A stretch of DNA of 64,000 nt from Planctomycetota bacterium (lineage in GTDB: Bacteria > Planctomycetota > UBA1135 > UBA2386). Shown piece by piece: positions 46,132 through 54,160 of the stretch. The stretch is taken from contig JADJPQ010000006.1 in NCBI GenBank assembly GCA_016713175.1, positions 81,674 through 145,673 of the forward strand, written 5' to 3'. The notes below the pieces were generated by a model. That model saw only the letters and a list, made by a program, of their open reading frames with translations. It searched no databases and had not been told where the DNA came from. The position numbers and the translations under genes were made by a program. Within the stretch, counting starts at the first letter, position 1. The number at the start of each line of letters is the position of its first letter.

Positions 46132-47205
46132 ATGGCCACTCCAACACGGATCACCCTTCTCCTGCTCACCACGTCGCTGGCATCCGCCCAAGGCCCGTTC
46201 TTCGACGGCTTCGAGGGCGCCGCTCTCGATCCATTCTGGACCGCAAGTGCAACCTCGGGATCGATCGTGTTCCCTGAGACAACAGTGGTCCGCAGCGGCG
46301 TCCAGGCGGTTCGGTTCACGTCGACCAATACGGGGGTAGACAAGCTCGTCGAGCTTCGGCATCCCTTCACGACGCCGACCTACGGGACCATCTCGGTGTG
46401 GGTGAACGACACCGGTGCCACCGCAACCTTCTCGAACTACTTCGGGCTGCGGGCGACTTCGATCAACCAGGGCATGGCGATCTACACCTTCGACTACAAC
46501 CTCACTCCAACGAACGGCGGAAGTTACGTGTTCACTGTCCCCGGGCGCCCCACCGCGACCCACTCGACGGTGGCCCGAACCGCGGGTTGGCACCTGTTCA
46601 CAATCCGATCTACGCCCACGACACTGACCTACTTGATCGATGGATCGCCGATCTACAACGGCCCAGGCGGATTCCCGTTCGCCACGGCTTTCATCTGGAT
46701 GAACGCCCCATCTTACCGCCCCGCCTTCACCACCTACTTCGACGATTTCTCGTTCTTCCCCTACGGCTCGGGCGTCGGCCAGATCAACTCCCCCTGCGCA
46801 TCGCTGACCGTCAACGGCAACGGCGGCACCGCCAACGGCCCGTTCGTCGTCGCCGCCCCCGCCGGCGGCAGCCTCAACCTCGCGTGGTCCGGCCCGGCCA
46901 ACCAACCGATCGCCCTGGTCGCATCACCGAACTTCACTGTCGGACAGAACTGGTTCGGCAACGTGATCGTTGACCTCGACATGGCATCGTCCGTCGTGCT
47001 GTTCGACGGCCTCGGCCCATTGTCTCGCCTGCTCTTCTCGACGAACGCATCGGCGGCGCCGTTCGGCACGACGTCCCAATCGATCCCGATCCCACCTGCC
47101 GCCGCCGGCGGCACGCTGCGCGTGCAAGGCGTGGTGTTCGACTTCGCCGGCGTCTGCCCCAACCCGGGTTTGATGACGACAGCAGCCTTCGAAGTCCGCC
47201 TGTAG
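46132..47205 (+). CDS. Secreted beta-sandwich protein (LamG/concanavalin-like)
   Basis: 357 residues from ATG 46132, which gives a signal peptide (hydrophobic stretch ending near TSLASAQG). The first about 210 residues look like a concanavalin-type beta-sandwich (FFDGFEGAALDPFWTA at the start, TYFDDFSFFPYG at the end), followed by a C-terminal Gly/Ala/Pro-rich beta domain of the kind common to several secreted proteins here. A surface or extracellular carbohydrate-binding role is plausible. It lies 82 bases after the kinase gene and shares its orientation. Confidence 0.78.
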   Translation: MATPTRITLLLLTTSLASAQGPFFDGFEGAALDPFWTASATSGSIVFPETTVVRSGVQAVRFTSTNTGVDKLVELRHPFTTPTYGTISVWVNDTGATATFSNYFGLRATSINQGMAIYTFDYNLTPTNGGSYVFTVPGRPTATHSTVARTAGWHLFTIRSTPTTLTYLIDGSPIYNGPGGFPFATAFIWMNAPSYRPAFTTYFDDFSFFPYGSGVGQINSPCASLTVNGNGGTANGPFVVAAPAGGSLNLAWSGPANQPIALVASPNFTVGQNWFGNVIVDLDMASSVVLFDGLGPLSRLLFSTNASAAPFGTTSQSIPIPPAAAGGTLRVQGVVFDFAGVCPNPGLMTTAAFEVRL

Positions 47206-47429
47206 AGCGCGCCGAAGGCGACGGGCCCGCACCCACCCGCGGCGGCGACTGAACAGCGCACGCATGCGGTGTCTTGGGCCTTCGCGCCCTGGCCGATCTC
47301 CGCCGCCGTGCGCAATTCTCAAGTGCCCGCGTAGGGTCCCCGCACGACTGGTGTTCCTCCTTCAGCCAGCCGATCGCACGGCGACGGCGACCCTTCAAGA
47401 ACACAACCCCGACGCATTCCAGGATTACC

Positions 47430-48602
47430 ATGAAACCGTTCCTTCCCTGCATGACCGGTCTGCTCCTACCGACGCTGCTCGTCGCCCAGGACGCCAGATA
47501 CGAAACCTTCGCGGCCGGCTGCGCCGGCAGCATGCCCCCCTGCCACCTGAGCGCCGTCACCCAGCCGTGGCTCGGAGCGACCCTCTCGGTTCGGCTGGAC
47601 AACCTGCCGATGAGCAGCGCCTACATGCTGCTGGGCACCAGCAACGTAACCTCGCCGCTTGGCCCACTCCCGCTGTCCACCGCGGGCTTTGGCGTCCCGA
47701 ACTGCTTCCTGCACGTCAGCCCGGACGCCATCGTGCCTGTGCAGGGTAGCGATCTGCGGGCAACCTTCCAGATGTTCGTGCCGGTGAACTCGACGCTGGT
47801 CGGGATGCGGTTCTATCAGCAAGCCATGGTCCCCGAGTTCTTTGGTGGCGCGCCGTTTGTCATGTCCGACGCTGCCGCAGTGACGATTGGCAGTTGGGCA
47901 CCGGGCACGCCGGGCACGAACCTCGTACTGATCGCGCCCGGGTCGTTCCAGATGGGTTCGTGGCTGGGTGCCGCGAACGAGGCACCCCCTCACACAGTAA
48001 CCATTTCCCGACCGTTCTGGATCGGCAGAGGCGAACTCACGCAGGCTGAGTACGAGGATGTGATGGGGGTCAACCCATCGCACTTCCGCGACCGCCTGCG
48101 CCCGGTCGAGATGGTGTCTTGGGACGACGCAATGGAGTTTTGTCGCCGGTTGAACGCCCGCGAAACGGCGGCGAGGCGCGTGCCGGCCGGGTACGCATAT
48201 CGATTGCCGACCGAGGCGGAATGGGAGTACTGCTGTCGTGCAGGCACCACCAGTGAGTGGGTGGTTGGCGGCGCTGGACTGCAATGTGCTGATGCCAACC
48301 ACGCGAGGTGCGTCAACCAGACTACTCGGATGGGAGTGTTTCCAGCCAATCCGTGGGGCCTACTCGACATGCACGGCAACCTCTACGAACTCTGTCTGGA
48401 CGCCTGGGGGAGCCCGAGCAGCAACTACACCTCGGCGCCGGCCATTGACCCGATCATCAGGACCGGAAGTCAGCGTGTGTTCCGCGGTGGATCGTGGATC
48501 GAGACAGACCATCACTGCCGGTCCGCCAAACGAGATGGCGATGGGCCATCGGGCCGGTTCGACTTTATCGGCTTCCGCGTTGTGTTGGCGCCGGTGCTTT
48601 GA
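47430..48602 (+). CDS. Secreted FGE-sulfatase-domain protein with N-terminal shared beta domain
   Basis: 390 residues. After a signal peptide (ending near LLVAQDA) comes a roughly 110-residue beta domain (motifs LGATLS, PLPLSTAGFGVPNC) that recurs in two other proteins of this window. A SUMF1/FGE-type domain then fills residues about 155-390 (APGSFQMGS, ELTQAEYEDVMG, RLPTEAEWEYCCRAGT, GLLDMHGNLYEL, RGGSWIETDHHCRSAKR, FIGFRV). In true FGE a CxxxxC pair follows RGGS; here only the second Cys is present, so formylglycine synthesis is doubtful. Related domains bind ligands or nitrogen/sulphur substrates. ATG 47430 was chosen for the signal peptide. Confidence 0.83.
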   Translation: MKPFLPCMTGLLLPTLLVAQDARYETFAAGCAGSMPPCHLSAVTQPWLGATLSVRLDNLPMSSAYMLLGTSNVTSPLGPLPLSTAGFGVPNCFLHVSPDAIVPVQGSDLRATFQMFVPVNSTLVGMRFYQQAMVPEFFGGAPFVMSDAAAVTIGSWAPGTPGTNLVLIAPGSFQMGSWLGAANEAPPHTVTISRPFWIGRGELTQAEYEDVMGVNPSHFRDRLRPVEMVSWDDAMEFCRRLNARETAARRVPAGYAYRLPTEAEWEYCCRAGTTSEWVVGGAGLQCADANHARCVNQTTRMGVFPANPWGLLDMHGNLYELCLDAWGSPSSNYTSAPAIDPIIRTGSQRVFRGGSWIETDHHCRSAKRDGDGPSGRFDFIGFRVVLAPVL

Positions 48603-48695
48603 TTCCATCGCCTCGCCTGATCCGCAAGTACTGCCCGAACGCAGCGGTCCAGGCTGTGTGACGACGGCAGCGATGGAATCGGTGTCCTACGGAGC

Positions 48696-49316
48696 TCAAC
48701 CGCCGCGCAGCATCCGCAGAAGCTCGAGGCGAGCCCGAGTGTGAAGCTGCTGACAGGCCTCCGGTGAGCGACCCATTCGCTCCGCAATCGCGGCCCAATC
48801 CAGCCCCTCGTAGTCGCGCGACAGCACGACCTGCCGATGGTCCTCGGCCAACCGGGGCACACAAGCATCGATGCGCTCGGCGTCCTCCCTCGCAACCGCG
48901 GCGGACACCACACCGGTGATGTGCGCTTCGACCTGCAGCCACGAACCAGACGCCGTGTGCAACGCCGTCGGCCGAACCCCACCGCCACGCCGCCCCGCAC
49001 GCGCATCGCGCCGCTGATTGCGGATCTGGTTGCGCGCCAGCGTCGCCACCCAACTGATCCAATGCAGCCCGGGCCGCGGCTCGTACGAATCGATCCCCTC
49101 CACCACGCGCAGGAACACGTCCTGCACGACGTCGGCGATCTCGCGCCCAGGAATCGGATTGCCACCCAGGTCGACGCGAACCAGCCGGAACACTCGTTCG
49201 TAGTAACGGTCGAACAGGTCCTGCAGCGCCAGCGGGTCGCCAGCACGGTGCCGCCCGATCAACAACAAGGTGTCGTCGGGCTTCGCCGCCGGGGTGCCTT
49301 CTGGTTCAGGTTGCAT
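48696..49316 (-). CDS. ECF-type RNA polymerase sigma factor
   Basis: 206 residues. Region 2 (about 20-85) includes LQDLFDRYYERVFRLVR, DVVQDVFLRV and ISWVATLARNQIRNQRRD; region 4 (about 150-205) includes VVLSRDYEGLDWAAIAERMG with the helix-turn-helix. There is no membrane segment or extra C-terminal domain. It sits among membrane Ser/Thr kinase genes, an arrangement in planctomycetes in which the kinase is thought to control the sigma factor. No anti-sigma gene was seen. ATG 49316 was chosen over an upstream extension into the intergenic region shared with the thioesterase gene. Confidence 0.9.
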   Translation of the reverse strand: MQPEPEGTPAAKPDDTLLLIGRHRAGDPLALQDLFDRYYERVFRLVRVDLGGNPIPGREIADVVQDVFLRVVEGIDSYEPRPGLHWISWVATLARNQIRNQRRDARAGRRGGGVRPTALHTASGSWLQVEAHITGVVSAAVAREDAERIDACVPRLAEDHRQVVLSRDYEGLDWAAIAERMGRSPEACQQLHTRARLELLRMLRGG

Positions 49317-49429
49317 GAACGGTCCTGGCAACCATGGTCGCCTTCCTCGACTCACGCCGCAACCACGTCGACACCACCGAGTTCTGCCCCGCGCATTCCC
49401 CGGCCCGCCGACCTACACTGCCCGGCGCG

Positions 49430-49891
49430 ATGACCCAGAGCCTGCAAGACCAATACGCCCCGAACAACGCCTGCTTCGGCTGCGGCCCCGCCAACGGCGA
49501 CGGCCTGCAGATCAAGAGCCACGTCCAAGGCGACGAAGTGATCGCCACCTGGCAACCCAGACCGATGCACGAAGCGTTCCCCGGCATGCTGAACGGCGGC
49601 ATCATCGGCGCGCTGCTCGACTGCCACTGCAACTGGACCGCCGCCTGGCACCTGATGCAGAAGCACGGCACACCGACACCGCCCTGCACGGTGACCGCCG
49701 AATACTCGATCAAGCTGCGCCGCCCGACCCCGACGAGCGGCCCGGTCACCCTCCGCGCCAGACTGGTCGAGCTCACCGACGACCGCGCCCGCATTTCCGG
49801 CACGCTGGAAGCCGGCGGCAAGGTCACGGCGACCTGCGATGGCCTGTTCGTTGCCGTCAAGGAAGGCCACCCGGCGTTCCATCGCTGGTGA
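49430..49891 (+). CDS. PaaI-family hotdog-fold thioesterase
   Basis: 153 residues, single hotdog domain. The N-terminal NACFGCGPANGDGLQI motif and the LNGGIIGALLDCHCNW helix are typical of PaaI/THEM4-like acyl-CoA thioesterases; the conserved acid is the Asp of LLDCHC. The substrate is not evident. ATG 49430 aligns with the family start; the longer frame upstream is poor. It is divergent from the sigma factor gene, with about 113 bases between. Confidence 0.85.
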   Translation: MTQSLQDQYAPNNACFGCGPANGDGLQIKSHVQGDEVIATWQPRPMHEAFPGMLNGGIIGALLDCHCNWTAAWHLMQKHGTPTPPCTVTAEYSIKLRRPTPTSGPVTLRARLVELTDDRARISGTLEAGGKVTATCDGLFVAVKEGHPAFHRW

Positions 49892-50127
49892 CCGGGCCCG
49901 CGCTCCGATTTCCGGATCGTCGAGCCACCCCCCACGCCTCGCCGCGTAGGGCTGATCTCTGGAACCGCCGCTGCGTCCTTCTCCTGCGTTTCTCCTCCAC
50001 TCTGGTTGCTCGAAGGAACAGGCAGTTCTCCTACGGCCGTTGGTGTGGTGACCGGCGGCCGGTGATGTGGTGATGTCCCCGCCACTGTGCTACGCGGCGG
50101 TTCCAGAGCCCTTCCGCCGCCACCGCT
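49892..50127. other. Intergenic stretch without recognisable content
   Basis: The 236 bases between the convergent thioesterase and secreted-protein genes contain no supported coding frame, RNA or clear hairpin. Confidence 0.5.
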
Positions 50128-50601
50128 TCAGACCGTCCGCACTTCGATCGCGCCGGAGAACGCCGGCCCTTGCGAGCTCGCACTGGTGCCGAACGACTGC
50201 AGCCGGAACACGATGCCGGCCGGCACTCCGCGCGGCACCATCAGCTGCGCCCGCCCGGCACCCTGGCGACAGGCGCTGACCGGATTGGGCCCACCGGTCG
50301 TCCCGACTGCGACCGTCGTGATCGGCGCGCCGAGCAACAGCACGTTGTCGATCCCCGAAAAGCGCAGGCACGGCCCGGGCAGACCGAGCGCGATCACGAA
50401 CGCCGTATTCGGCGAACTGGTGTGCACCAGATTGCGCGTCTCGCCGCCCGCCACTGCGCCACCGACGAACGGCGTGCAGGTCACCGGGCCACACGACTGC
50501 CCGTAGATCACCGTCAACATGCCGCCGTCCATCGTCAGGCCGACGTCGGGGACCTGGGCGGCGAGAGCGAACGACAACGACAACATCGGCAACACGCGCA
50601 T
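50128..50601 (-). CDS. Small secreted beta-rich protein
   Basis: 157 residues from ATG 50601. The signal peptide ends near FALAAQVP and is followed by Gly/Val/Thr-rich beta strands with four Cys residues in two pairs (CGPVTC; CLRFSG and SACRQG). The pattern resembles the C-terminal domains of other secreted planctomycete proteins here, such as the LamG-like protein, but the match is weak. No named family. The start codon is 90 bases from the divergent kinase start. Confidence 0.7.
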   Translation of the reverse strand: MRVLPMLSLSFALAAQVPDVGLTMDGGMLTVIYGQSCGPVTCTPFVGGAVAGGETRNLVHTSSPNTAFVIALGLPGPCLRFSGIDNVLLLGAPITTVAVGTTGGPNPVSACRQGAGRAQLMVPRGVPAGIVFRLQSFGTSASSQGPAFSGAIEVRTV

Positions 50602-50691
50602 GGCAATGGCTCCTGGGGCGGACTTCGGATGGCAGGGAAGCTCATCGTAACGGAAAGCGCCGCGCCGTTGTCCCCAATCGCAGCAGCAACG

Positions 50692-53232
50692 ATGATCCGG
50701 GTGATGGTCGACGACGGCGATCTGCCGAACGACGTCGAGGACGCGGTGCTCGCTGCCCTCGAACTGGACGATGCCGAGCGCGACGCCGCCCTCGCCGCCC
50801 TGTTCGCGCGGCATCCGAGACACGCCGCAGCGGTCCGCGCCTGGTTGCGCGCTGCCGGTGTGCCGGTGCCCGCCGAAGAGCCCGCGGCACCAACGGCAGA
50901 CGACCACGAGCACATCGGCCCATACCGGTTGCTTCGCGTACTCGGCCGCGGCGGCTTCGGCACCGTCTGGCTCGCCGAACAGACCGTCCCGCTGCGCCGC
51001 CAGGTCGCCATCAAGGTGCTCAATCCGGGCATGGACTCGCGCGAAGTGCTGGCCCGCTTCGCCGCCGAACGCGAAGCACTGCTGCGGATGAACCACCCCG
51101 GCATCGCGCAACTGCTCGACGCCGGCACGACGGGCGAGGGCCGCCCGTTCTTCGCGATGGAATACGTCGCCGGTCAGCCGCTCGCCGCCCACTGCCGGCA
51201 GCACGCGTTCGATCTGCCGACGCGACTGCACCTGTTCCTCGCCGTGCTCGACGCCGTGCAGCACGCGCACCAGAAGGCGATCCTGCATCGCGACCTCAGT
51301 TCCAACAACGTGCTGGTCGCCGACCTCGGCGGCCGCCTGCAACCGAAGATCATCGACTTTGGCATCGCCAAGTCGCTGGCGACGCCGCTGCCCGGCGCGG
51401 CGATGACGTTCCAGGGCACGCTGATGGGCACACCGGAGTTCATGAGTCCCGAGCAGGCCGCCGGTCTGCCCGACGTCGACACCCGCACCGACATCTGGTC
51501 GCTCGGCGTGCAGCTCTACGAACTGCTGACCGAACAGCTGCCGATCCCGACCGTCGTGTTGCGCGCCGAAGGCGTCGCCGGCGTTGCCAAGGTGATCCGC
51601 GAGCATCCGATCGCGGCGCCGAGTGCGGTGGCGCCGCGAGCGAGCCAGTCGGCTCTGCGCGGCGACCTCGACTGGATCACGATGAAGGCATTGGCCCGCA
51701 GCGTCGACGAGCGCTACGCGACCGTGGCCGAATTCGCCGGTGATCTGCGGCGCCACCTGGAGCACCAGCCGGTGATGGCCGGGCCGCCGTCGACCTGGTA
51801 CCTGCTGCGCAAGTTCGCCCGCAGAAACCGCAGTCACGTGATCGCCGCCGCGATCGCGCTGTGTTGCCTGCTCGCGGGTCTGCTGTTCTCGTTGTGGTCG
51901 TGGCGCCAACTGGCGATCGCCCGCGCCGACGAACAGCGCGCCCAGCAGCAATTGCGCGAACGCGCCGACGCCGGTTTCCGCCTGCTCGCCAACGACACGC
52001 TGCTGCACCGGGCCGTCGAACAGGAACGGACGCTGCCGCCGCCGTGGCCGTCAGCCCTGCCCGCGTACGACGATTGGCTGCGGACGTTCGCGACGCCGAT
52101 GCTGGAGCAGGCGACGGTGATGGCGCAGCGGCTGGAGAACCTCGAGCAGCGCCGCGCTCAGGACGGCGGCCGGTTCTCCGACAGCGCCGACGAGCATCTG
52201 CATGGCGCGCTGTTGCGGTTGCTCGCCGAAGTGCGGCGGTTTCTCGCCCCGGGCGGCCTGGTCGCCGACGTGCAGTCGCGACGCGCGTTCGCGCACGACG
52301 TGGCGACACCGGCCGCGAAGACCCATGCCAGTGCATGGCAGCAGGCGATCGCGACGATCAAGGCCAGCGACGGCATCGGCGCGGCCGCCGACTACCGCGG
52401 TCTGCAACTGCAGCCACAACCGGGCCTGGTGCCGCTCGGCATGGATCCGACGACGCGGCTGTTCGAGTGCCTCGACCTCGCCTCCCACGATCCGCTCGAA
52501 CCGATCCCGGTGCGCGATCCGCAGACCGGCGCGTTGCGGGTCGGCGCGCGGACCGGCATCGTCTTCGTGCTGTTGCCGCAGGGGTCGTTCCGGATGGGCG
52601 CGGTACCGAGTGAGATCGGCTTCGAACAGAACGACCCGTTCGCGCGCGACGACGAACGACCGCTGCAGACGGTGTCGCTGTCGGAGTTCCTGATCGGTCG
52701 TTGCGAAGTCACCGTCGCACAGTGGCGCCGACTGCTCGGACAGGCCGGGTCCGGCGGCGACCTGATGCCGATCGCCAACATCGACTGGCAGCGCGCGTGG
52801 TCGACGCTACAGCGCTACGGCATGACCTTGCCGACCGAAGCGCAGTGGGAGTATGCGTGCCGGGCCGGCACGATGACGCCGTGGTCGTGGGGTGATGATC
52901 CGGCGCAGGTCCGACAGCACTGTGGGCCGGGACCCGACCCGCAGGTCGTGGCGCTGTTCCTGCCGAACCAGTTCGGTCTGTTCGACCTGCACGGCAACGT
53001 CGGCGAGTGGTGTCTGGACTGGCTGGTCGACTATGCGTCGGCGCCGGCGCGATCGCTCGATGGCCTGCGGCTGTTGGCACAACCGAGTGGCCTGCGCGTC
53101 GTTCGCGGCGGCTCGGCCGCGGATCGGCCGGAGGCGCAACGCAGCGCGGCGCGGGCGGGGCGGGCGCCCGGTTCGGCGGATTCGTTCGTCGGTGTGCGGG
53201 CGGTGCGCGCCATCACGCGCAACGGGCGGTGA
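50692..53232 (+). CDS. Membrane Ser/Thr protein kinase with FGE-like C-terminal domain
   Basis: About 846 residues. The kinase domain has GRGGFG (residues 85-90), Lys108 in VAIKVL, HRDLSSNN where the usual HRDLKPxN Lys is replaced by Ser, IDFGIAK and a GTPEFMSPEQA activation segment. One membrane helix (about 382-403) follows, then a helical linker and a SUMF1/FGE-like domain (about 620-846: LPQGSFRMGAV, LIGRCEVTVAQW, LPTEAQWEYACRAGT, GLFDLHGNVGEWC, VVRGGSAADR). The C-terminal Cys pair after RGGS is absent, so FGE catalysis is unlikely. The start was set at 50692 because codon use upstream changes to that of noncoding DNA. A near-copy of its last 71 bases lies at 54063-54133. Confidence 0.88.
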   Translation: MIRVMVDDGDLPNDVEDAVLAALELDDAERDAALAALFARHPRHAAAVRAWLRAAGVPVPAEEPAAPTADDHEHIGPYRLLRVLGRGGFGTVWLAEQTVPLRRQVAIKVLNPGMDSREVLARFAAEREALLRMNHPGIAQLLDAGTTGEGRPFFAMEYVAGQPLAAHCRQHAFDLPTRLHLFLAVLDAVQHAHQKAILHRDLSSNNVLVADLGGRLQPKIIDFGIAKSLATPLPGAAMTFQGTLMGTPEFMSPEQAAGLPDVDTRTDIWSLGVQLYELLTEQLPIPTVVLRAEGVAGVAKVIREHPIAAPSAVAPRASQSALRGDLDWITMKALARSVDERYATVAEFAGDLRRHLEHQPVMAGPPSTWYLLRKFARRNRSHVIAAAIALCCLLAGLLFSLWSWRQLAIARADEQRAQQQLRERADAGFRLLANDTLLHRAVEQERTLPPPWPSALPAYDDWLRTFATPMLEQATVMAQRLENLEQRRAQDGGRFSDSADEHLHGALLRLLAEVRRFLAPGGLVADVQSRRAFAHDVATPAAKTHASAWQQAIATIKASDGIGAAADYRGLQLQPQPGLVPLGMDPTTRLFECLDLASHDPLEPIPVRDPQTGALRVGARTGIVFVLLPQGSFRMGAVPSEIGFEQNDPFARDDERPLQTVSLSEFLIGRCEVTVAQWRRLLGQAGSGGDLMPIANIDWQRAWSTLQRYGMTLPTEAQWEYACRAGTMTPWSWGDDPAQVRQHCGPGPDPQVVALFLPNQFGLFDLHGNVGEWCLDWLVDYASAPARSLDGLRLLAQPSGLRVVRGGSAADRPEAQRSAARAGRAPGSADSFVGVRAVRAITRNGR
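53162..53232 (+). repeat. Direct repeat copy A: 3' end of kinase gene
   Basis: The last 71 bases of the kinase gene, including its stop codon, recur at 54063-54133 in the same orientation with about four mismatches. The toxin-antitoxin module and other remnants lie between the two copies. Confidence 0.85.
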
Positions 53233-53362
53233 GCGCGCGCGGCGAGCCCTCCTTGCCGATGCGAGCAGGAGCGGGTCAAGCCAAACGCGGCAGACCAAAG
53301 GTGTCGGATTCCTCTGTCCCGGGTTCGCACGCATCCGTTCGCCCGAGCGCCACGACCGCCGG

Positions 53363-53730
53363 TCACTGGAGAATCGGCAGGATTCTGATGCGAGACCCTG
53401 CCGGATCAAGGGTCAACAGAGCTCCCCGTACCAGCTCAGACGAATACTCCGAGAGAGCGGCGACTATCGCTGCACCATGGGTGACGGGGAGGGTGTCATG
53501 GGCGCGCAGCTGCACAACGGAAGGCCCTCGCGCACGAGTCAGGGCGAGCAGGGTGCCAAAGTCGAGGTCATGGGTGAACACGAGACACCCATGGCCAACA
53601 GCCCAGGCCATGATCTCACGATCGGTTGCATGCGCCGCCCCAACTTCGGTCCAGTGCAGAGCATCCACGCGATGTTCTCGCAAGTACGCACCCAGGCCGG
53701 AGTCAGATTGACGTCAACCAGCACCCTCAC
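53363..53730 (-). pseudogene. DUF5615-type PIN-like toxin, frameshifted
   Basis: A PIN-like DUF5615 protein split by a frameshift. The GTG start (53730-53728) overlaps the stop of the DUF433 gene and reads VRVLVDVNLTPAWV, the family N-terminus with its first catalytic Asp. The rest, REHRVDALHWTEV...THDLDFGTLLAL to the C-terminus, is in another frame that runs down to 53363. One missing base near 53684-53693 (gtacgcaccc, expected gtacgccaccc) restores the family sequence AWVAYLREHR. As written the toxin would be inactive. A one-base consensus error is the alternative. Confidence 0.75.
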
Positions 53731-53972
53731 GAGGCACGCAATGGAACATCGACTTCCTCGGCTCGCCAGGCTGCGTAGGAGAGCGCCGCGAACACGTCTT
53801 CGCGTTCGAGATACGGATACGCGGTCAAGACTTCCTCGATCGAGCGCCCCGCGGCAAGCAGGCCGACCAGAGCTCCCACCGTGACTCGCATGCCGCGAAT
53901 GCAGGGCTTGCCACCCATCACGTCGAGCGAACACGTGATCCTTCGCAGCCGGTCGTCGATCATCGGCACCAT
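53727..53972 (-). CDS. DUF433-family antitoxin
   Basis: 81 residues of the DUF433 family (CSLDVMGGKPCIRGMRVTVG near the start, IEEVLTAYPYLEREDV in the helix-turn-helix region), the usual antitoxin partner of DUF5615 PIN-like toxins. Its stop codon overlaps the GTG start of the toxin, the standard arrangement for this pair. The two adjacent ATG codons allow a start at 53972 or 53963. The module is embedded among remnants of neighbouring genes. Confidence 0.87.
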   Translation of the reverse strand: MVPMIDDRLRRITCSLDVMGGKPCIRGMRVTVGALVGLLAAGRSIEEVLTAYPYLEREDVFAALSYAAWRAEEVDVPLRAS

Positions 53973-54021
53973 GATAGACTGCGGCCGCCGGAGACCAAGC
54001 CCCGGACGATGCGTGCCCCTG

Positions 54022-54062
54022 CTCCAGCCCGAGCGCCCGCCGCACCGCCTTCTTGTCGACCG
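54022..54062 (-). repeat. Copy of the 3' end of the sugar-phosphate isomerase gene
   Basis: 41 bases matching 57108-57148, the coding end of the isomerase gene (VDRKAVRRALGLE), with one mismatch and in the same orientation, but without its stop codon. It abuts the copied kinase tail at 54063. It looks like gene debris from recombination or a partial duplication. Confidence 0.75.
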
Positions 54063-54133
54063 GGGCGCCTGGCTCGGCGGATCCGTACGTCGGTGTGCGG
54101 GCGGTGCGCGCCATCACGCGCAACGGGCGGTGA
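54063..54133 (+). repeat. Direct repeat copy B: remnant of kinase 3' end
   Basis: Near-identical to 53162-53232 (four mismatches in 71 bases), including the in-frame stop codon. No kinase body precedes it. It may be the tail of a lost paralogue or the product of a duplication that now brackets the toxin-antitoxin module. Confidence 0.85.
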
Positions 54134-54160
54134 CCGGCGCGGTCCGTCGCCCAGGTTCAC

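Noticed and set aside
54063..54133. Possible short gene for the C-terminus of an FGE-like protein
   Set aside because: There is no start codon or upstream domain. The sequence is a near-copy of the kinase gene end, so it is treated as a remnant.
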